A DNA stretch of 64,000 bases, taken from positions 96,740 through 160,739 of the forward strand of contig DAOTCE010000008.1 in NCBI GenBank assembly GCA_035452965.1, read 5' to 3'. The notes under the pieces are model-generated. The model did no database searches. It was not told the DNA's origin and worked only from the letters and a program-made list of their open reading frames with translations. Numbering within the stretch: the stretch's first letter is position 1; each line of letters opens with the position of its first letter. The position numbers and the translations under genes are program-made. The DNA comes from Candidatus Paceibacterota bacterium (lineage in GTDB: Bacteria > Verrucomicrobiota > Verrucomicrobiia > Limisphaerales > UBA8199). This document shows, piece by piece, positions 41,963 through 51,735 of the stretch.

Positions 41963-44900
41963 ATGATTACAGACAAAGCCCCCACGACCAAACGTATGCT
42001 CGTTGCCGCGGCCGCCCTGTCAGCCGCAGCGGCAATCGCAGCGCCATCCGCAGCGCCGCTCTGGACCATTGGCAAGCCCGATGGCGCCGCCATGGAATTC
42101 GCGCCGGGCAGCCGCCCGGAGCTGACCTTCAGCGTTGGCACGAGCGGCGTGAGTAAAGACTTCGCCGGCAGCCAGGGCGGTTCCGTAGGCTGGGACGGCA
42201 AGGTGCGGGAGAATCCCTACCACATCACTTTCGACCTCGATGATCCGCCCCAAGGCCGCTACGAGGTCGTGCTTGACTTCATCTACCACTCCGGCGCGCC
42301 GACGCAGCTCAAAGTGCTGGTCAACGACAAGGCCGGCATCTTTCCCATCCAGTTCGCAGCGAAGAAAAGCACCTGGGGCGAAGAAGGCAACGAGATGCTC
42401 ATGGCCAGCCAGCACCTGGTGGTGCCGGTGGACGCCGCGTGGCTGCGGGCCAAGGGCAACAAGCTCACCCTGGTCCCGCTGGGCATCGGCAGTCTCGCCT
42501 ACGACGCCATCAGCTTCCGCGCCGCATCGGACCCGCCCGACGCCGCGCCGCGCCTGGAGCCCACCATTCTCTTCCACAAGCGGGGTGGCAAGCTTGTCGA
42601 GGTGTGCAACCTGACGGTCCCCTTCACGCAACGCTTCGACCGCGCACCTGCGACAGTCAAGGTCGGCAAATCTTCCATCACCGCCACCCTCACCAATGCC
42701 GTCTACGACTTCGGCCTCTGGGTGGAACCGCTCGAAGTGGCGGCGGCCGAGGTCGGCGGCCAGGCCAGCATCGAGCTCACGCTGGCCGGCCAGACCTTGC
42801 GCAACAGTCATGACGTTAAGCCCGCCAAGCAGTGGAAGATTTTCGTCTGCCCGAAGGTCCATAACGACGTCGGCTACACCGATCTCCAGCCCCACGTCAA
42901 CGAGCTGGACAACCGCAACACCGACCGCGTGCTCGACCTCCTGGCGGAATACCCCTTCTACAAGTTCAACTTTGAAACTTCCTGGCTGGTGGACAACTAC
43001 ATGGACTGCCGCACCGCGCCTTTCCAAGACAAGTTCTTTGACTACGCCCGCAAGGACCGCATCGGCATCAATGTCCTTTACCTCAACCTCATGACCGGTC
43101 TCTGCACCGGGGAGGAGCTCTACCGCGCGATGTACTTCACGCACAAGCTCCATCGCACCCAGGGCAGCGACTTCAATTACGCCTGCCTCACCGACGCGCC
43201 GTCGCATAGCTGGTTCCTGCCAACGCTCCTCCGCGATGCCGGCGTCAAAGCCTTCTCCAACGGCGCCAACCAAACCCGCGCCCCGATCCTCCATTACAGC
43301 GACCTCAACGAAGACTCGCCCTACTATTGGGAAGGCATGAACGGCGAGCGCATCTTCATGTGGTATGCCCGCAGCTACGTTCAGCTCAAGCGCCTTACCG
43401 GCCCCGGCTGGGGCGGCGACATCTCGAGCATTGCCTTTCTCAAACGCAGCGTGCCGCAGTTCCTCTCCCGCTACCTGCGCGACAATTACGCGCCCGACGC
43501 CGTCATGATCTACGGCGCCTACGTGGACAACGCCGCCATCCCCGCGCGCGGCGACGCCCCCGCCATCGAGCAGTGGAACAACGAGTTCGAGTATCCCAAA
43601 CTGGTGGTCGGCACGGACGCCGACTACTTCAACTACGTCGAGCGCCACTTCGCGGACAAGCTTCCCGTGTATCGCGGCGACTGCGGCGCCTACTGGGAGG
43701 ACGGCGTCGGCTCCACCATGCGCGCCACCATCCTCAACCGCGAAACCCAGCGTGTCCTGCCCGCGGCTGAAACCGCCGCCGCGCTCGCCACCATCTTCGA
43801 GCCGCGCGACCGCTACCCCGCCGAGGACTTCCGCCGCGCCTGGAACAACGTGATGTTTTACAACGAGCACACCTGGGGCGCTCACAACAGCGTCTCCCAG
43901 CCCGGCCGCCAGTTCGTCGAGCGGCAGTGGGAAATCAAGGAAAGCTACTCCACGCGCGCAAACCTCGATGCCCGCAGCCTATTCGCCCGCGGTTGCAACC
44001 GCCTGGCCCAGCAAATCGCGGTGGATGGCAGCAGCATTCTCGCCTTCAACTGGCAGAACCGCCCGCGCACTGCGGCGCTGGAGACCGAGTTGGGCAGCGG
44101 CGACCAGCTTGTGGATCTCGCCGACAATAAGGTTGTGCCCATGGACATCTACTCCGAGCTGGACGGCTGGCGCAAGGTGCGCTTCATCGCGCGCGACGTG
44201 CCGCCGATGGGCTACAAGGCCTATGCCATCCGCGGTATCGACCCCGCCGCCCACAAGGCCAACGAGAAGCTCGACGGTGACACCATCGAGAACCAGTTCT
44301 ATCGCCTCACCGTGGACGCGAAAACCGGCGGCCTCAATAGCCTCTTCGACAAATCCGCCAACCGCGAACTCCTCGACTCCTCGGCGCCCTATAAGCTCAA
44401 TGAGTATCTTTACGTCAGCGGCGGTGAGGGCTCGCTCATCCTCAACTTCACTTTCGGCACCCCGCCCGCCAACCTCACCGTTCACGAGCCCGCTCAGGCC
44501 ACCATCATCAAAGTTCGAAAGACTCCCCTGGGCCACCGCCTCCTCGTCGAAACCAAAGCGACGAACACGCCCAAAGTCACCAGCGAATACCTCCTCTACG
44601 ACGCCCTCAAACGTGTGGACATCGTCAACACAGTCGAGAAGGACGAGGTCCGCGCCAAGGAAGCCGTTTATTTCGCCTTCCCCTTCGCCGCGGCAAACCC
44701 CGCCATGGAATACCAAATCCAAAACGGCTGGTGCCGCCCAAACGATGACCAAATGCCCGGCGCCTGCCGCGAATGGTTCACGCCGCAAAACCTCGTCCAC
44801 GTCCGCGACGGCGATTTCTCCGTCGCCTGGTCCACGCCCGATGCGCCTCTTGTCACCCTTACCGACATTAACCGCGGCAAATGGCTATCCCACCTGCCCA

Positions 44901-45430
44901 TCCGGAACGGCCATGTCTATTCCTATGTCATGAACAACTATTGGTTCACCAATTACCGCGCGCAGCAGGGCGGACGCTTTGTCTTCCATTACTCCATCAC
45001 CAGCGGGCGCGGCTTGGACCGCGAGCTTCTCGCCCGCTTCGACGAAGACACCCGCTCCCCGGTGCTCGCCTACCCATTCCTCTCGTCCTTCTCCGCCGCC
45101 ATCTCGCAGGCCGGCCGTCCCATGCCCGCCAGCGGCAGCTCCTTCCTCACCTGCGACGCCCCTAACTTGGAAATGGTCACCCTCAAGGAAGCTGAGGACG
45201 GCGACGGTTTCATCCTGCGCTTCCGCGAAGTCGCCGGCCGCGGTGGCGAAGCCTCCCTCAAGCTGCCGACCTTCCGCGCCGCCGCAGCATCCCTCTGCAA
45301 CGGCGTTGAAGAGAGTATCCAGCAGCTTGCCATTTCCCGCGAAGCTGTGACGGTTCCCTACAAACCCTACTCCTTCACCACGCTCCGCCTGAAACCGCGG
45401 AACCCCGCTGCCAAAATCTCTCCCAAATAG
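41963..45430 (+). CDS. Exported glycoside hydrolase, GH38 / alpha-mannosidase-like
   Basis: 1155 residues from ATG 41963; the longer open frame overlaps the previous gene and is not protein-like. A signal peptide (MLVAAAALSAAAAIAAPSAA) precedes a beta-rich N-terminal domain (~30-280). The GH38-type catalytic domain begins with KIFVCPKVHNDVGYTDLQP; H300 and D302 fit the first two zinc ligands. The region DCGAYWEDGVGSTMRATILN and the NEHTWGAHNSVSQPG block (ENTWG-like) are also seen, and the C-terminal third is beta-sheet rich, as in GH38 C-terminal domains. Expected to cleave alpha-mannosides or a related sugar outside the cytoplasm; the nucleophile was not assigned with certainty. Confidence 0.85.
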   Translation: MITDKAPTTKRMLVAAAALSAAAAIAAPSAAPLWTIGKPDGAAMEFAPGSRPELTFSVGTSGVSKDFAGSQGGSVGWDGKVRENPYHITFDLDDPPQGRYEVVLDFIYHSGAPTQLKVLVNDKAGIFPIQFAAKKSTWGEEGNEMLMASQHLVVPVDAAWLRAKGNKLTLVPLGIGSLAYDAISFRAASDPPDAAPRLEPTILFHKRGGKLVEVCNLTVPFTQRFDRAPATVKVGKSSITATLTNAVYDFGLWVEPLEVAAAEVGGQASIELTLAGQTLRNSHDVKPAKQWKIFVCPKVHNDVGYTDLQPHVNELDNRNTDRVLDLLAEYPFYKFNFETSWLVDNYMDCRTAPFQDKFFDYARKDRIGINVLYLNLMTGLCTGEELYRAMYFTHKLHRTQGSDFNYACLTDAPSHSWFLPTLLRDAGVKAFSNGANQTRAPILHYSDLNEDSPYYWEGMNGERIFMWYARSYVQLKRLTGPGWGGDISSIAFLKRSVPQFLSRYLRDNYAPDAVMIYGAYVDNAAIPARGDAPAIEQWNNEFEYPKLVVGTDADYFNYVERHFADKLPVYRGDCGAYWEDGVGSTMRATILNRETQRVLPAAETAAALATIFEPRDRYPAEDFRRAWNNVMFYNEHTWGAHNSVSQPGRQFVERQWEIKESYSTRANLDARSLFARGCNRLAQQIAVDGSSILAFNWQNRPRTAALETELGSGDQLVDLADNKVVPMDIYSELDGWRKVRFIARDVPPMGYKAYAIRGIDPAAHKANEKLDGDTIENQFYRLTVDAKTGGLNSLFDKSANRELLDSSAPYKLNEYLYVSGGEGSLILNFTFGTPPANLTVHEPAQATIIKVRKTPLGHRLLVETKATNTPKVTSEYLLYDALKRVDIVNTVEKDEVRAKEAVYFAFPFAAANPAMEYQIQNGWCRPNDDQMPGACREWFTPQNLVHVRDGDFSVAWSTPDAPLVTLTDINRGKWLSHLPIRNGHVYSYVMNNYWFTNYRAQQGGRFVFHYSITSGRGLDRELLARFDEDTRSPVLAYPFLSSFSAAISQAGRPMPASGSSFLTCDAPNLEMVTLKEAEDGDGFILRFREVAGRGGEASLKLPTFRAAAASLCNGVEESIQQLAISREAVTVPYKPYSFTTLRLKPRNPAAKISPK

Positions 45431-45634
45431 CGTCGGATCCGGGATAACCGGATTACACTGACGCTGTACGCGCCTAACCCACGTTTCTTTACCGGGATGT
45501 TGATGGCGATCCGCCGTCTCGGACACCTCTTTTGCCCTCCGGCACTCCCACCGGAAGGGCTCAACGCCGTCGCGGTGGTCGTACGCCGGCGTTGGCTTGC
45601 GGCTGGCTGGTGGATGGCTCGTCAGTGTGGTCGG

Positions 45635-45686
45635 GCTACGGTGTGTATCCCATGGGGAGCGCTCCCCATGGGATACACACCGTAGC
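45635..45686. repeat. Intergenic palindromic element, copy B
   Basis: A perfect 52-base palindrome centred between 45660 and 45661, sharing the 46-base core of copy A but with different outermost arm bases (GCTACGG...CCGTAGC). It lies between the GH38 and MFS genes, both on the plus strand. Confidence 0.9.
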
Positions 45687-45764
45687 ACCACCGTGCTGTC
45701 ACCGTTTCCCCAAGCCAAGAGTGCCGGAGTCAGCGGGGACTGGAGAAGGCAGGCAGGCGGCATG

Positions 45765-45785
45765 ACTGTCCCAAAAATGGACAGT
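45765..45785 (+). repeat. ACTGTCC/GGACAGT motif, copy B
   Basis: 21 bases forming ACTGTCC-caaaaat-GGACAGT, 106 bases from the centre of palindrome B. The same motif occurs at 62591 and, inverted, at 31948. Confidence 0.75.
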
Positions 45786-46370
45786 GTGCAGGTTTGAGGT
45801 TCGGATGGCCCATTCGGTTCTGGCCGAATAGTAATGATGGCCTTCTGTTCCCTGAGCCTCGGCCATCCGAGCTGCGAGGGTGAGAACCATAGTTGGGACA
45901 TCCCTGAAATCCGTGATGAACCGAATTCCTGACGTATTTTTCCCTCCTGCCTTTTGAGGCGTCTGCCTGCCCCGTGGGTTTGCAGGGCTTTACGCCTTCG
46001 GCACATTTATCTTCTGCCTCCTGCCGTTCAAGTTTTACCGTGCGCGAATCCGCGCTGGCACAGGAGCAAAGAACTGGGGTAACATCGAGTTGGACTCGAC
46101 TGTCCAAAATGGGAGAGCCAGTCTAGCGAATAATCTATGGCAAACAGTGGCAAGCCGCGATGGTCCAAGTGCCTGCTCACCCCGGTGATGATCGGCGCTG
46201 CGGCGGCTGGGGTGTTGTGTTTCAGGAACAGCCACACTGAAGTTCTTGACGGTTTGGAGGAAGGGAACTCCGTCATTAGGGCGGTGAGGCTGTCCGCGGG
46301 CCAGGCGGCTGCGCCGGCCCTTGCGGGCACAAGTCCGTTTGGTGGTCCGGCGCGATTTTGTTGATGCGCC

Positions 46371-47678
46371 ATGCCGCCCGAATCGGACAACTTAGCTGCC
46401 ACGGTCCCGGCCGTGCCCGAGGAGGTGGTGGGCCAGCCACGAAGGCTGGAATCAGGGGTATTTCCGTGGCGGCAGACGTTCGCCGCGCTCAAGCACCGCA
46501 ACTTCCGGCTCTTCTTCTCCGGCCAACTGGTTTCGCTGGTTGGCACGTGGATGCAGAACACAGCCCAAAGCTGGCTGGTCTATCAACTCACGGGTTCCAA
46601 GCTCCTGTTGGGCATCGTCGCCGCCGTGGGGACCGCGCCGCTGCTGCTGTTCTCGATGTGGGGCGGGTCGGTGGCCGACCGGCATTCGAAGCAGACGGTG
46701 CTGCTGTGGACGCAGAGCGGCATGATGGTGCTGGCGTTTCTGTTTGCCGCGGTGGTTTGGACCGGGGTGGTGCGCCCCTGGCACATCATGGTGCTGGCGG
46801 GGCTCGGGGGGATAGCGATGGCCTTCGACATGCCGGCGCGGCAGGCCTTCGTGGTCGAGATAACCAGCCGCGAGGACTTGATGAACGCGGTGTTGCTCAA
46901 CAGCTCCGTCTTCAACGGTGCGCGAGTTGTCGGGCCGGCGGTGGCGGGGTTCCTCATGGCGCAGGTGGACCTGGGAGCGTGTTTCTTCCTGAATGGGCTG
47001 AGCTTCGTGGCCGTGCTGGCGGGGCTGTTGATGATGCGGCTGCCTCGGTTTGTGCCGCCCGCCCAGCCGGAATCCAACTGGCAGCATGTCCTGGACGGCT
47101 TTGCCTATGTGGCGAAGCACCGCCGGGTGCGCACCCTGCTGCTACTGGTCGCCTTTGTCGGCGTGTTTGGCTGGTCGTATTCTGTGCTCATGCCGGCGTT
47201 TGCGACCGACGTGCTGCGCGTCGGCAGCCGCGAGTATGGGATGTTGCTGAGTGCCAATGGCATTGGCGCGCTGGCGGGGGCGCTGGCGGTCGCCACCTAC
47301 GGCGCTCGTCTGCCCCGGCGGTTATTGGTGTTCGGCGGCTTGGGACTCTTCTCGCTGATGCTGCTGCTGCTTGCCGTTACGCGGAATTATTACGTGGCGC
47401 TGGTGTGGATGGCGATCGCCGGCTGGGGAATGCTGCTTTACATCTCCACCAGCAACACCGCGATCCAGATGAGTGTCGCTGATGGCATGCGCGGGAGGGT
47501 CATGGGAATTTGGGCGCTGATGTTCGGCGGCATGATGCCTCTGGGCGGTTTGGAAGCTGGCGTCCTCTCGCACTGGGTTGGAGTGCCGTGGACAGTGGCC
47601 ATTGGCGCGATGGGATGCGGCACAGCCGCCCTGGTGGCATGGCTGTTTGTCCGCCGCAGTCCGCAGAGCGCCCAATAA
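46371..47678 (+). CDS. MFS transporter, enterobactin-exporter (EntS/MFS_3)-like
   Basis: 435 residues, about 12 hydrophobic helices. The start region FAALKHRNFRLFFSGQLVSLVGTWMQNTAQSWLVYQLT is diagnostic of the MFS_3/EntS group (the sequence is longer than quoted motifs: FRLFFSGQLVSLVGTWMQ). The inter-helix signature GGSVADRHSKQTVLLWTQ follows, then the loop PARQAFVVEITSREDLMNAV with conserved PARQA and the matching second-half repeat. It is a proton-coupled exporter of unknown substrate; relatives export siderophores or drugs. It stands between palindromic element B and the second rhamnosidase. Confidence 0.9.
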   Translation: MPPESDNLAATVPAVPEEVVGQPRRLESGVFPWRQTFAALKHRNFRLFFSGQLVSLVGTWMQNTAQSWLVYQLTGSKLLLGIVAAVGTAPLLLFSMWGGSVADRHSKQTVLLWTQSGMMVLAFLFAAVVWTGVVRPWHIMVLAGLGGIAMAFDMPARQAFVVEITSREDLMNAVLLNSSVFNGARVVGPAVAGFLMAQVDLGACFFLNGLSFVAVLAGLLMMRLPRFVPPAQPESNWQHVLDGFAYVAKHRRVRTLLLLVAFVGVFGWSYSVLMPAFATDVLRVGSREYGMLLSANGIGALAGALAVATYGARLPRRLLVFGGLGLFSLMLLLLAVTRNYYVALVWMAIAGWGMLLYISTSNTAIQMSVADGMRGRVMGIWALMFGGMMPLGGLEAGVLSHWVGVPWTVAIGAMGCGTAALVAWLFVRRSPQSAQ

Positions 47679-47920
47679 GCACAACCCCCTCGCTCGCGCC
47701 AGGGCTTGCTGGACTGGCCGATTCCAGATGAACTCCGTGAGTCAACCCCCCGGGCTCGTTCGCTGCTAGGCGAGTTGGTGCCGCAACTCGCGGAGGATGG
47801 ATGCGGCGGCACCGCACCACCGGGAATTGGCTTGATTGTGGACGTGATCCGGCCCATCAATGCGGCGCTGCTGAGCCCGGTCAAAGGCCCGGCGGCTCGA
47901 ACGTGAATCGCACAATACCC

Positions 47921-50689
47921 ATGAAACTACCTGTCTTTGCCCCAACAGCGCCACCTCCCTTCTCCACCTCAAGCGCCCATCGTTTCGGGCGGCGAATCCT
48001 GGTGGCCTGCATGCTATTCGGCGCGGGCTTTGGCATCTCACTTCCTGCCGCCGCAAACGGAGTGACTGTCGGCCAGCTGCGCTGCGAGCACTTGGACAAC
48101 CCGCTGGGCATAGACACCCCGCAGCCGCGCTTGAGCTGGGTGCTCGAATCCAGGCAGCGGGCCCAGGTGCAGACCGCGTATCAGATTCTCGTGGCGAGCA
48201 GCGAGGCGCTGTTGAAAGCAGACAAGGGCGATCTTTGGGACACGGGCAAAGTAGCCTCGGACCAAACGCTGCACGTAGTCTATGCAGGCAAGGTGTTGGC
48301 CCCTTGCCAGCGGTGTTATTGGAAGGTGCGCGCGTGGGATTCAGACGGAGCGACCTCCAGTTACAGCGGTCCGGCGCATTGGGAGATGGGCTTGCTTTCC
48401 CCGCAGGATTGGCACGCTCAGTGGATTGCCTCAACGACGGACACCAATTCCCTGCCTGCGCCGCTGCTGCGCCGCGCGTTCACGCTGGAGGGTAAGATCA
48501 AGCGAGCCCGCGCCTACATCTGCGGGCTCGGCTATTACGAGCTGCATATCAATGGAAAGAGAATCGGCGACCACCTGCTCGACCCCGGTTACACGCGCTA
48601 TGACAAACGTGCGCTCTATGTCACTTACGATGTCACCGGCGCCTTGCGCCGGGGCGGCAACGCCGTCGGCGTAATTCTGGGCAACGGGTGGTATAACGTG
48701 CAAACCCGGGCGGTTTGGGATTTTCACAAGGCCCCATGGCGCGCTGCGCCAAAACTGCTGATGCAGTTGCGCGTGGAATATGCCGATGGGCGCAAAGAGA
48801 CCATCGGCACCGACAGTCGCTGGCTGACCAGCACGGGCCCGATCACGTTTAACAGCATTTACGGCGGCGAGACCTACGATGCCCGCGCAGAGAAGCCGGG
48901 CTGGGACACGCCGGATTATGATGACGACAATTGGTCCAAAGCGGAGGTTGTTTCAGGTCCCGGGGGCCGACTGACGGCGCAGATGATGCCCCCGATCAAG
49001 GCGGACAAAAGCATCAAGCCGGTCAAGTTGACCGAGCCGAAGCCCGGGGTTCTTGTGTTCGACATGGGCCAGAACTTCTCGGGCTTCGCCGAGCTGCGTC
49101 TGCGGGCGCCGGCTGGCACCAGGGTGGTCATGAAATACGGCGAACGGCTGGCCAAGGACGGCACGCTCGACCGCGCCGACATCCAACAGCATGTCGTCCG
49201 GGTTGATACGAACCAACAGTTCCAAACCGACACTTACATCGCCAAGGGCGCGGGACTGGAAACGTGGCATTGCCGCTTCACTTACCACGGCTTCCAGTAT
49301 GTCGAGGTTACCGGCTTCCCGGGCAAAGCAACGCTCGACAACCTGCGCGGCGTCTTCATCCGCTCGGCGATACCCGTGGCGGGCGCATTTGAATGCTCAA
49401 ACCCGCTGCTGAACAAGATTTGGCAGGCCGGACGCTGGGCCTACCTGAGCAACCTGCAAGGCATCCCCACGGACTGTCCGCATCGCGAGAAGAACGGCTG
49501 GACGGGCGATGCCCACATCGCCGCCGAGCAGGGCTTGCTCAATTATGCGCCGGCTGCCGTGTATGCTAAGTGGATTAACGACTTGGGTGACGAGCAGCGC
49601 CCGACGGGCGAGTTGCCTGGCATTGTGCCGACGAGCGGCTGGGGCTACATATGGGGCAACGGCCCCGCCTGGGACAGTGCATTCCTGCTGATCCCATTCT
49701 ACCTCTACCAGTATTGCGGCGACACGAGGGTGCTGTGCGACCATTACGACGGGATGAAGCGCTACGTGGATTACCTTGCCACCAAAGCAAAGGACGGCAT
49801 CGTGGATATCGGCCTGAACGATTGGGCGCCGTTCAAGACTAAGACACCCGCGGACATCACCTCGACTGCGTATTATTACCGCGACGTCCAAATTGTCGCG
49901 TTTACGGCGGATTTGATGGGGAACGCAACCGACGCAAACAAGTACGGCCAGTTGGCCGCCAGCATCAAAGAGGCATTCAACCGGAAGTTCTATCACCCCG
50001 ATACCGCGCTTTACGGCAACGGCAGCCAGACCTCGCTCAGTTGCGCCCTCTACCAGGGCCTGGTTGAACCGAAGGACAAGGCGCGTGTGCTCAACAATTT
50101 GGTGGCAGCAGTGGAGAAGTCCGACAACCACATGGATACTGGCATCCTGGGCGCGAAGTATCTCCTCAACGCTTTGCTGGAAAACGGGCGCGCCGATGTG
50201 GCCTACCGCCTGGCCAGCCAGAAGGACTTGCCGAGCTGGGGCTGGTGGATCGAGCAGGGCGCCACCACGCTTTGGGAGCAGTGGAACGGCAGCGAATCCC
50301 GCAACCACATCATGTTCGGCGACATCAGCGCCTGGTTCTACAAAGCGCTGGCCGGGATCAACCTCGATCCCGCGGCGCCGGCCTTCAAGCGCATCATCAT
50401 CCGCCCCAACCCAGTCGGCGATTTGACGTCAGCCGAAGCCAGCTATGATTCGGTGCGCGGGCGCATCGCGAGCGATTGGATGATCAAGGATGGCCACTTC
50501 AACCTGACGGTTACCGTCCCCGCCAACACCACCGCCACTGTCGCCCTGCCCACTGGTAGTATGGCTTCGGTGTTAGAGAGTGGCAGGCCGGCAATCAAGG
50601 CCGAAGGCGTGAAGGGGTTCCGTGTGGAAGCCGGCTGCGCAGTGTTCGACGTCGGCTCCGGCACGTACCACTTCACCGCCCCGCTGTAA
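47921..50689 (+). CDS. Secreted alpha-L-rhamnosidase, GH78 (second of two)
   Basis: 922 residues from ATG 47921. A long basic n-region precedes the hydrophobic core (ILVACMLFGAGFGISLPAAA). Architecture matches the paralogue at 27483: VGQLRCEHLDNPLGIDTPQP, the beta domain GLGYYELHINGKRIGDHLLDPG, the catalytic region PTDCPHREKNGWTGD near residue 517 (closer to the canonical GH78 WTGD than the first copy), and a C-terminal beta domain (ASYDSVRGRIASDW). It releases alpha-L-rhamnose from glycans. The two copies are 20 kb apart and clearly diverged, so they may differ in substrate. Neighbours: MFS transporter upstream, fusion protein downstream on the opposite strand. Confidence 0.95.
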   Translation: MKLPVFAPTAPPPFSTSSAHRFGRRILVACMLFGAGFGISLPAAANGVTVGQLRCEHLDNPLGIDTPQPRLSWVLESRQRAQVQTAYQILVASSEALLKADKGDLWDTGKVASDQTLHVVYAGKVLAPCQRCYWKVRAWDSDGATSSYSGPAHWEMGLLSPQDWHAQWIASTTDTNSLPAPLLRRAFTLEGKIKRARAYICGLGYYELHINGKRIGDHLLDPGYTRYDKRALYVTYDVTGALRRGGNAVGVILGNGWYNVQTRAVWDFHKAPWRAAPKLLMQLRVEYADGRKETIGTDSRWLTSTGPITFNSIYGGETYDARAEKPGWDTPDYDDDNWSKAEVVSGPGGRLTAQMMPPIKADKSIKPVKLTEPKPGVLVFDMGQNFSGFAELRLRAPAGTRVVMKYGERLAKDGTLDRADIQQHVVRVDTNQQFQTDTYIAKGAGLETWHCRFTYHGFQYVEVTGFPGKATLDNLRGVFIRSAIPVAGAFECSNPLLNKIWQAGRWAYLSNLQGIPTDCPHREKNGWTGDAHIAAEQGLLNYAPAAVYAKWINDLGDEQRPTGELPGIVPTSGWGYIWGNGPAWDSAFLLIPFYLYQYCGDTRVLCDHYDGMKRYVDYLATKAKDGIVDIGLNDWAPFKTKTPADITSTAYYYRDVQIVAFTADLMGNATDANKYGQLAASIKEAFNRKFYHPDTALYGNGSQTSLSCALYQGLVEPKDKARVLNNLVAAVEKSDNHMDTGILGAKYLLNALLENGRADVAYRLASQKDLPSWGWWIEQGATTLWEQWNGSESRNHIMFGDISAWFYKALAGINLDPAAPAFKRIIIRPNPVGDLTSAEASYDSVRGRIASDWMIKDGHFNLTVTVPANTTATVALPTGSMASVLESGRPAIKAEGVKGFRVEAGCAVFDVGSGTYHFTAPL

Positions 50690-50713
50690 CGGAGCGCCAC
50701 TTGGCCATGTGGT

Positions 50714-51619
50714 TCAGGGGCTGCGCGCGCCCTTCCCCATGGCGTCCCAGCGGGACTTGGTGAAGCCCTGGACGCTGCCGTCGCACAAAGCCACGTTGCG
50801 GTGGATTGGGCAGACGGCGAGCACCATCTGGGGATGAGCATCGTTCACGTTCGTTCCCGTTTGCACCTGATAACTCACATTTCCGAGCTGCAGGCGCTCG
50901 AAATCGGGCGCTGGCTTCTTCCTGTCGGCCGGACAAACCAGAATCTTCGGCGTGCTCAGCTCCTTGGACATGACCTGGAAATGGAACGCCGCGTTCTGGT
51001 CAAAACCGTCGCTTCCCGGCCGGCATAATTCCAGAGTGCCCCCTTGGTTGGTGCTGACGTTGAAGGGGAAGCTATCGTCATGATCAATTGCCCACATGCG
51101 AAACGCGAAGCCGATCTGTTTCATGTTATTGGTGCAATCGATCCTCTGGGCCTTGTCCTTGGCCCGGCTCAAGGCCGGCAGCAGCATCGCGGGCAAAATG
51201 ACCAGGGTGGCCAGCAGGCTGACATAGCCCATGATCAGGCCTGCCAGAGCGAAACCAGCGCCACCATACTGCCCGGGCAATCGCTGCGCCCGGCCGCGCG
51301 CCAAATGACCGCAAATGATGGCGGGAATACCCGCCAGGAAGCCGAAGCAGACCAGCGACAACAGCCCCAGGACGAAGCTCGTAATCGCCAAGCCGCTTTG
51401 TTGGCTGGGTGCCTGCCCTGCCGGCAAGGTTGGCGGTGCGGCGCCAGCCCCGGAAGTCAAGCCAAGCTCCGAAAAATCCGCCGCTTGCTTCCATTCCGCA
51501 GCACCGGCCTCTTGCACGCGCGTCTGGGCATTTACCCGTCCCTCGGCAATCCACCGGCGCATCTGTTCGAGGCTGATGGGGCCGTATTCTTTGCCGTCCG
51601 ATCCGATGATCTTGTACAT
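50714..51619 (-). CDS. GYF-like / DUF4190 / DUF1559-like pseudopilin fusion protein
   Basis: 301 residues from ATG 51619. Residues ~1-50 are a GYF_2-type module (YKIIGSDGKEYGPISLEQMRR then AGAAEWKQAADF). A DUF4190-like membrane pair follows (LAITSFVLGLLSLVCFGFLAG, AGFALAGLIMGYVSLLATLV). The C-terminal half resembles DUF1559/type II secretion pseudopilin proteins of PVC bacteria: LPALSRAKDKAQRIDCTNNMKQIG, DDSFPFNVSTN, and a closing H-x-N-x-ALCDGSVQGF block. Normally the pseudopilin part carries its own N-terminal prepilin helix; here it is replaced by the GYF and two-helix module. Function unknown; likely inner-membrane, possibly a displayed or sensory protein. Confidence 0.75.
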   Translation of the reverse strand: MYKIIGSDGKEYGPISLEQMRRWIAEGRVNAQTRVQEAGAAEWKQAADFSELGLTSGAGAAPPTLPAGQAPSQQSGLAITSFVLGLLSLVCFGFLAGIPAIICGHLARGRAQRLPGQYGGAGFALAGLIMGYVSLLATLVILPAMLLPALSRAKDKAQRIDCTNNMKQIGFAFRMWAIDHDDSFPFNVSTNQGGTLELCRPGSDGFDQNAAFHFQVMSKELSTPKILVCPADRKKPAPDFERLQLGNVSYQVQTGTNVNDAHPQMVLAVCPIHRNVALCDGSVQGFTKSRWDAMGKGARSP

Positions 51620-51735
51620 GGCTCGCCCTTTCTGTGTGCGCCGCGGGCGCACAGGCTCGTCTTCCGGCGCGCCTTGGCGCTGCCCTTCGCAGGCCGTCGC
51701 AGGCAGCGCTTATCCTTCAACCGCGATTGGGCTCG

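Larger units (their letters stand above)
45431..46370. other. 940-base intergenic region holding palindromic element B
   Basis: The longest gap in the window. It carries a hairpin just after the GH38 stop (ATCCGG/CCGGAT, 45437-45453, no T-tract), the 52-base palindrome at 45635-45686, the 21-base ACTGTCC motif at 45765-45785 and a weaker copy at about 46099-46117. A 75-codon frame at 46137-46364 with one hydrophobic stretch is present but has no recognised similarity and is not called. The remainder shows no structure. Confidence 0.65.

Noticed and set aside
42020..43885. 621-codon open frame on the minus strand
   Set aside because: Antisense to the GH38 gene; Val/Gly/Ala-rich composition typical of shadow frames.
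46137..46364. 75-codon plus-strand frame with one hydrophobic stretch, just before the MFS gene
   Set aside because: No recognisable similarity, no clear ribosome-binding site, and the second half looks like random GC-rich translation. It could be real, but there is not enough support.
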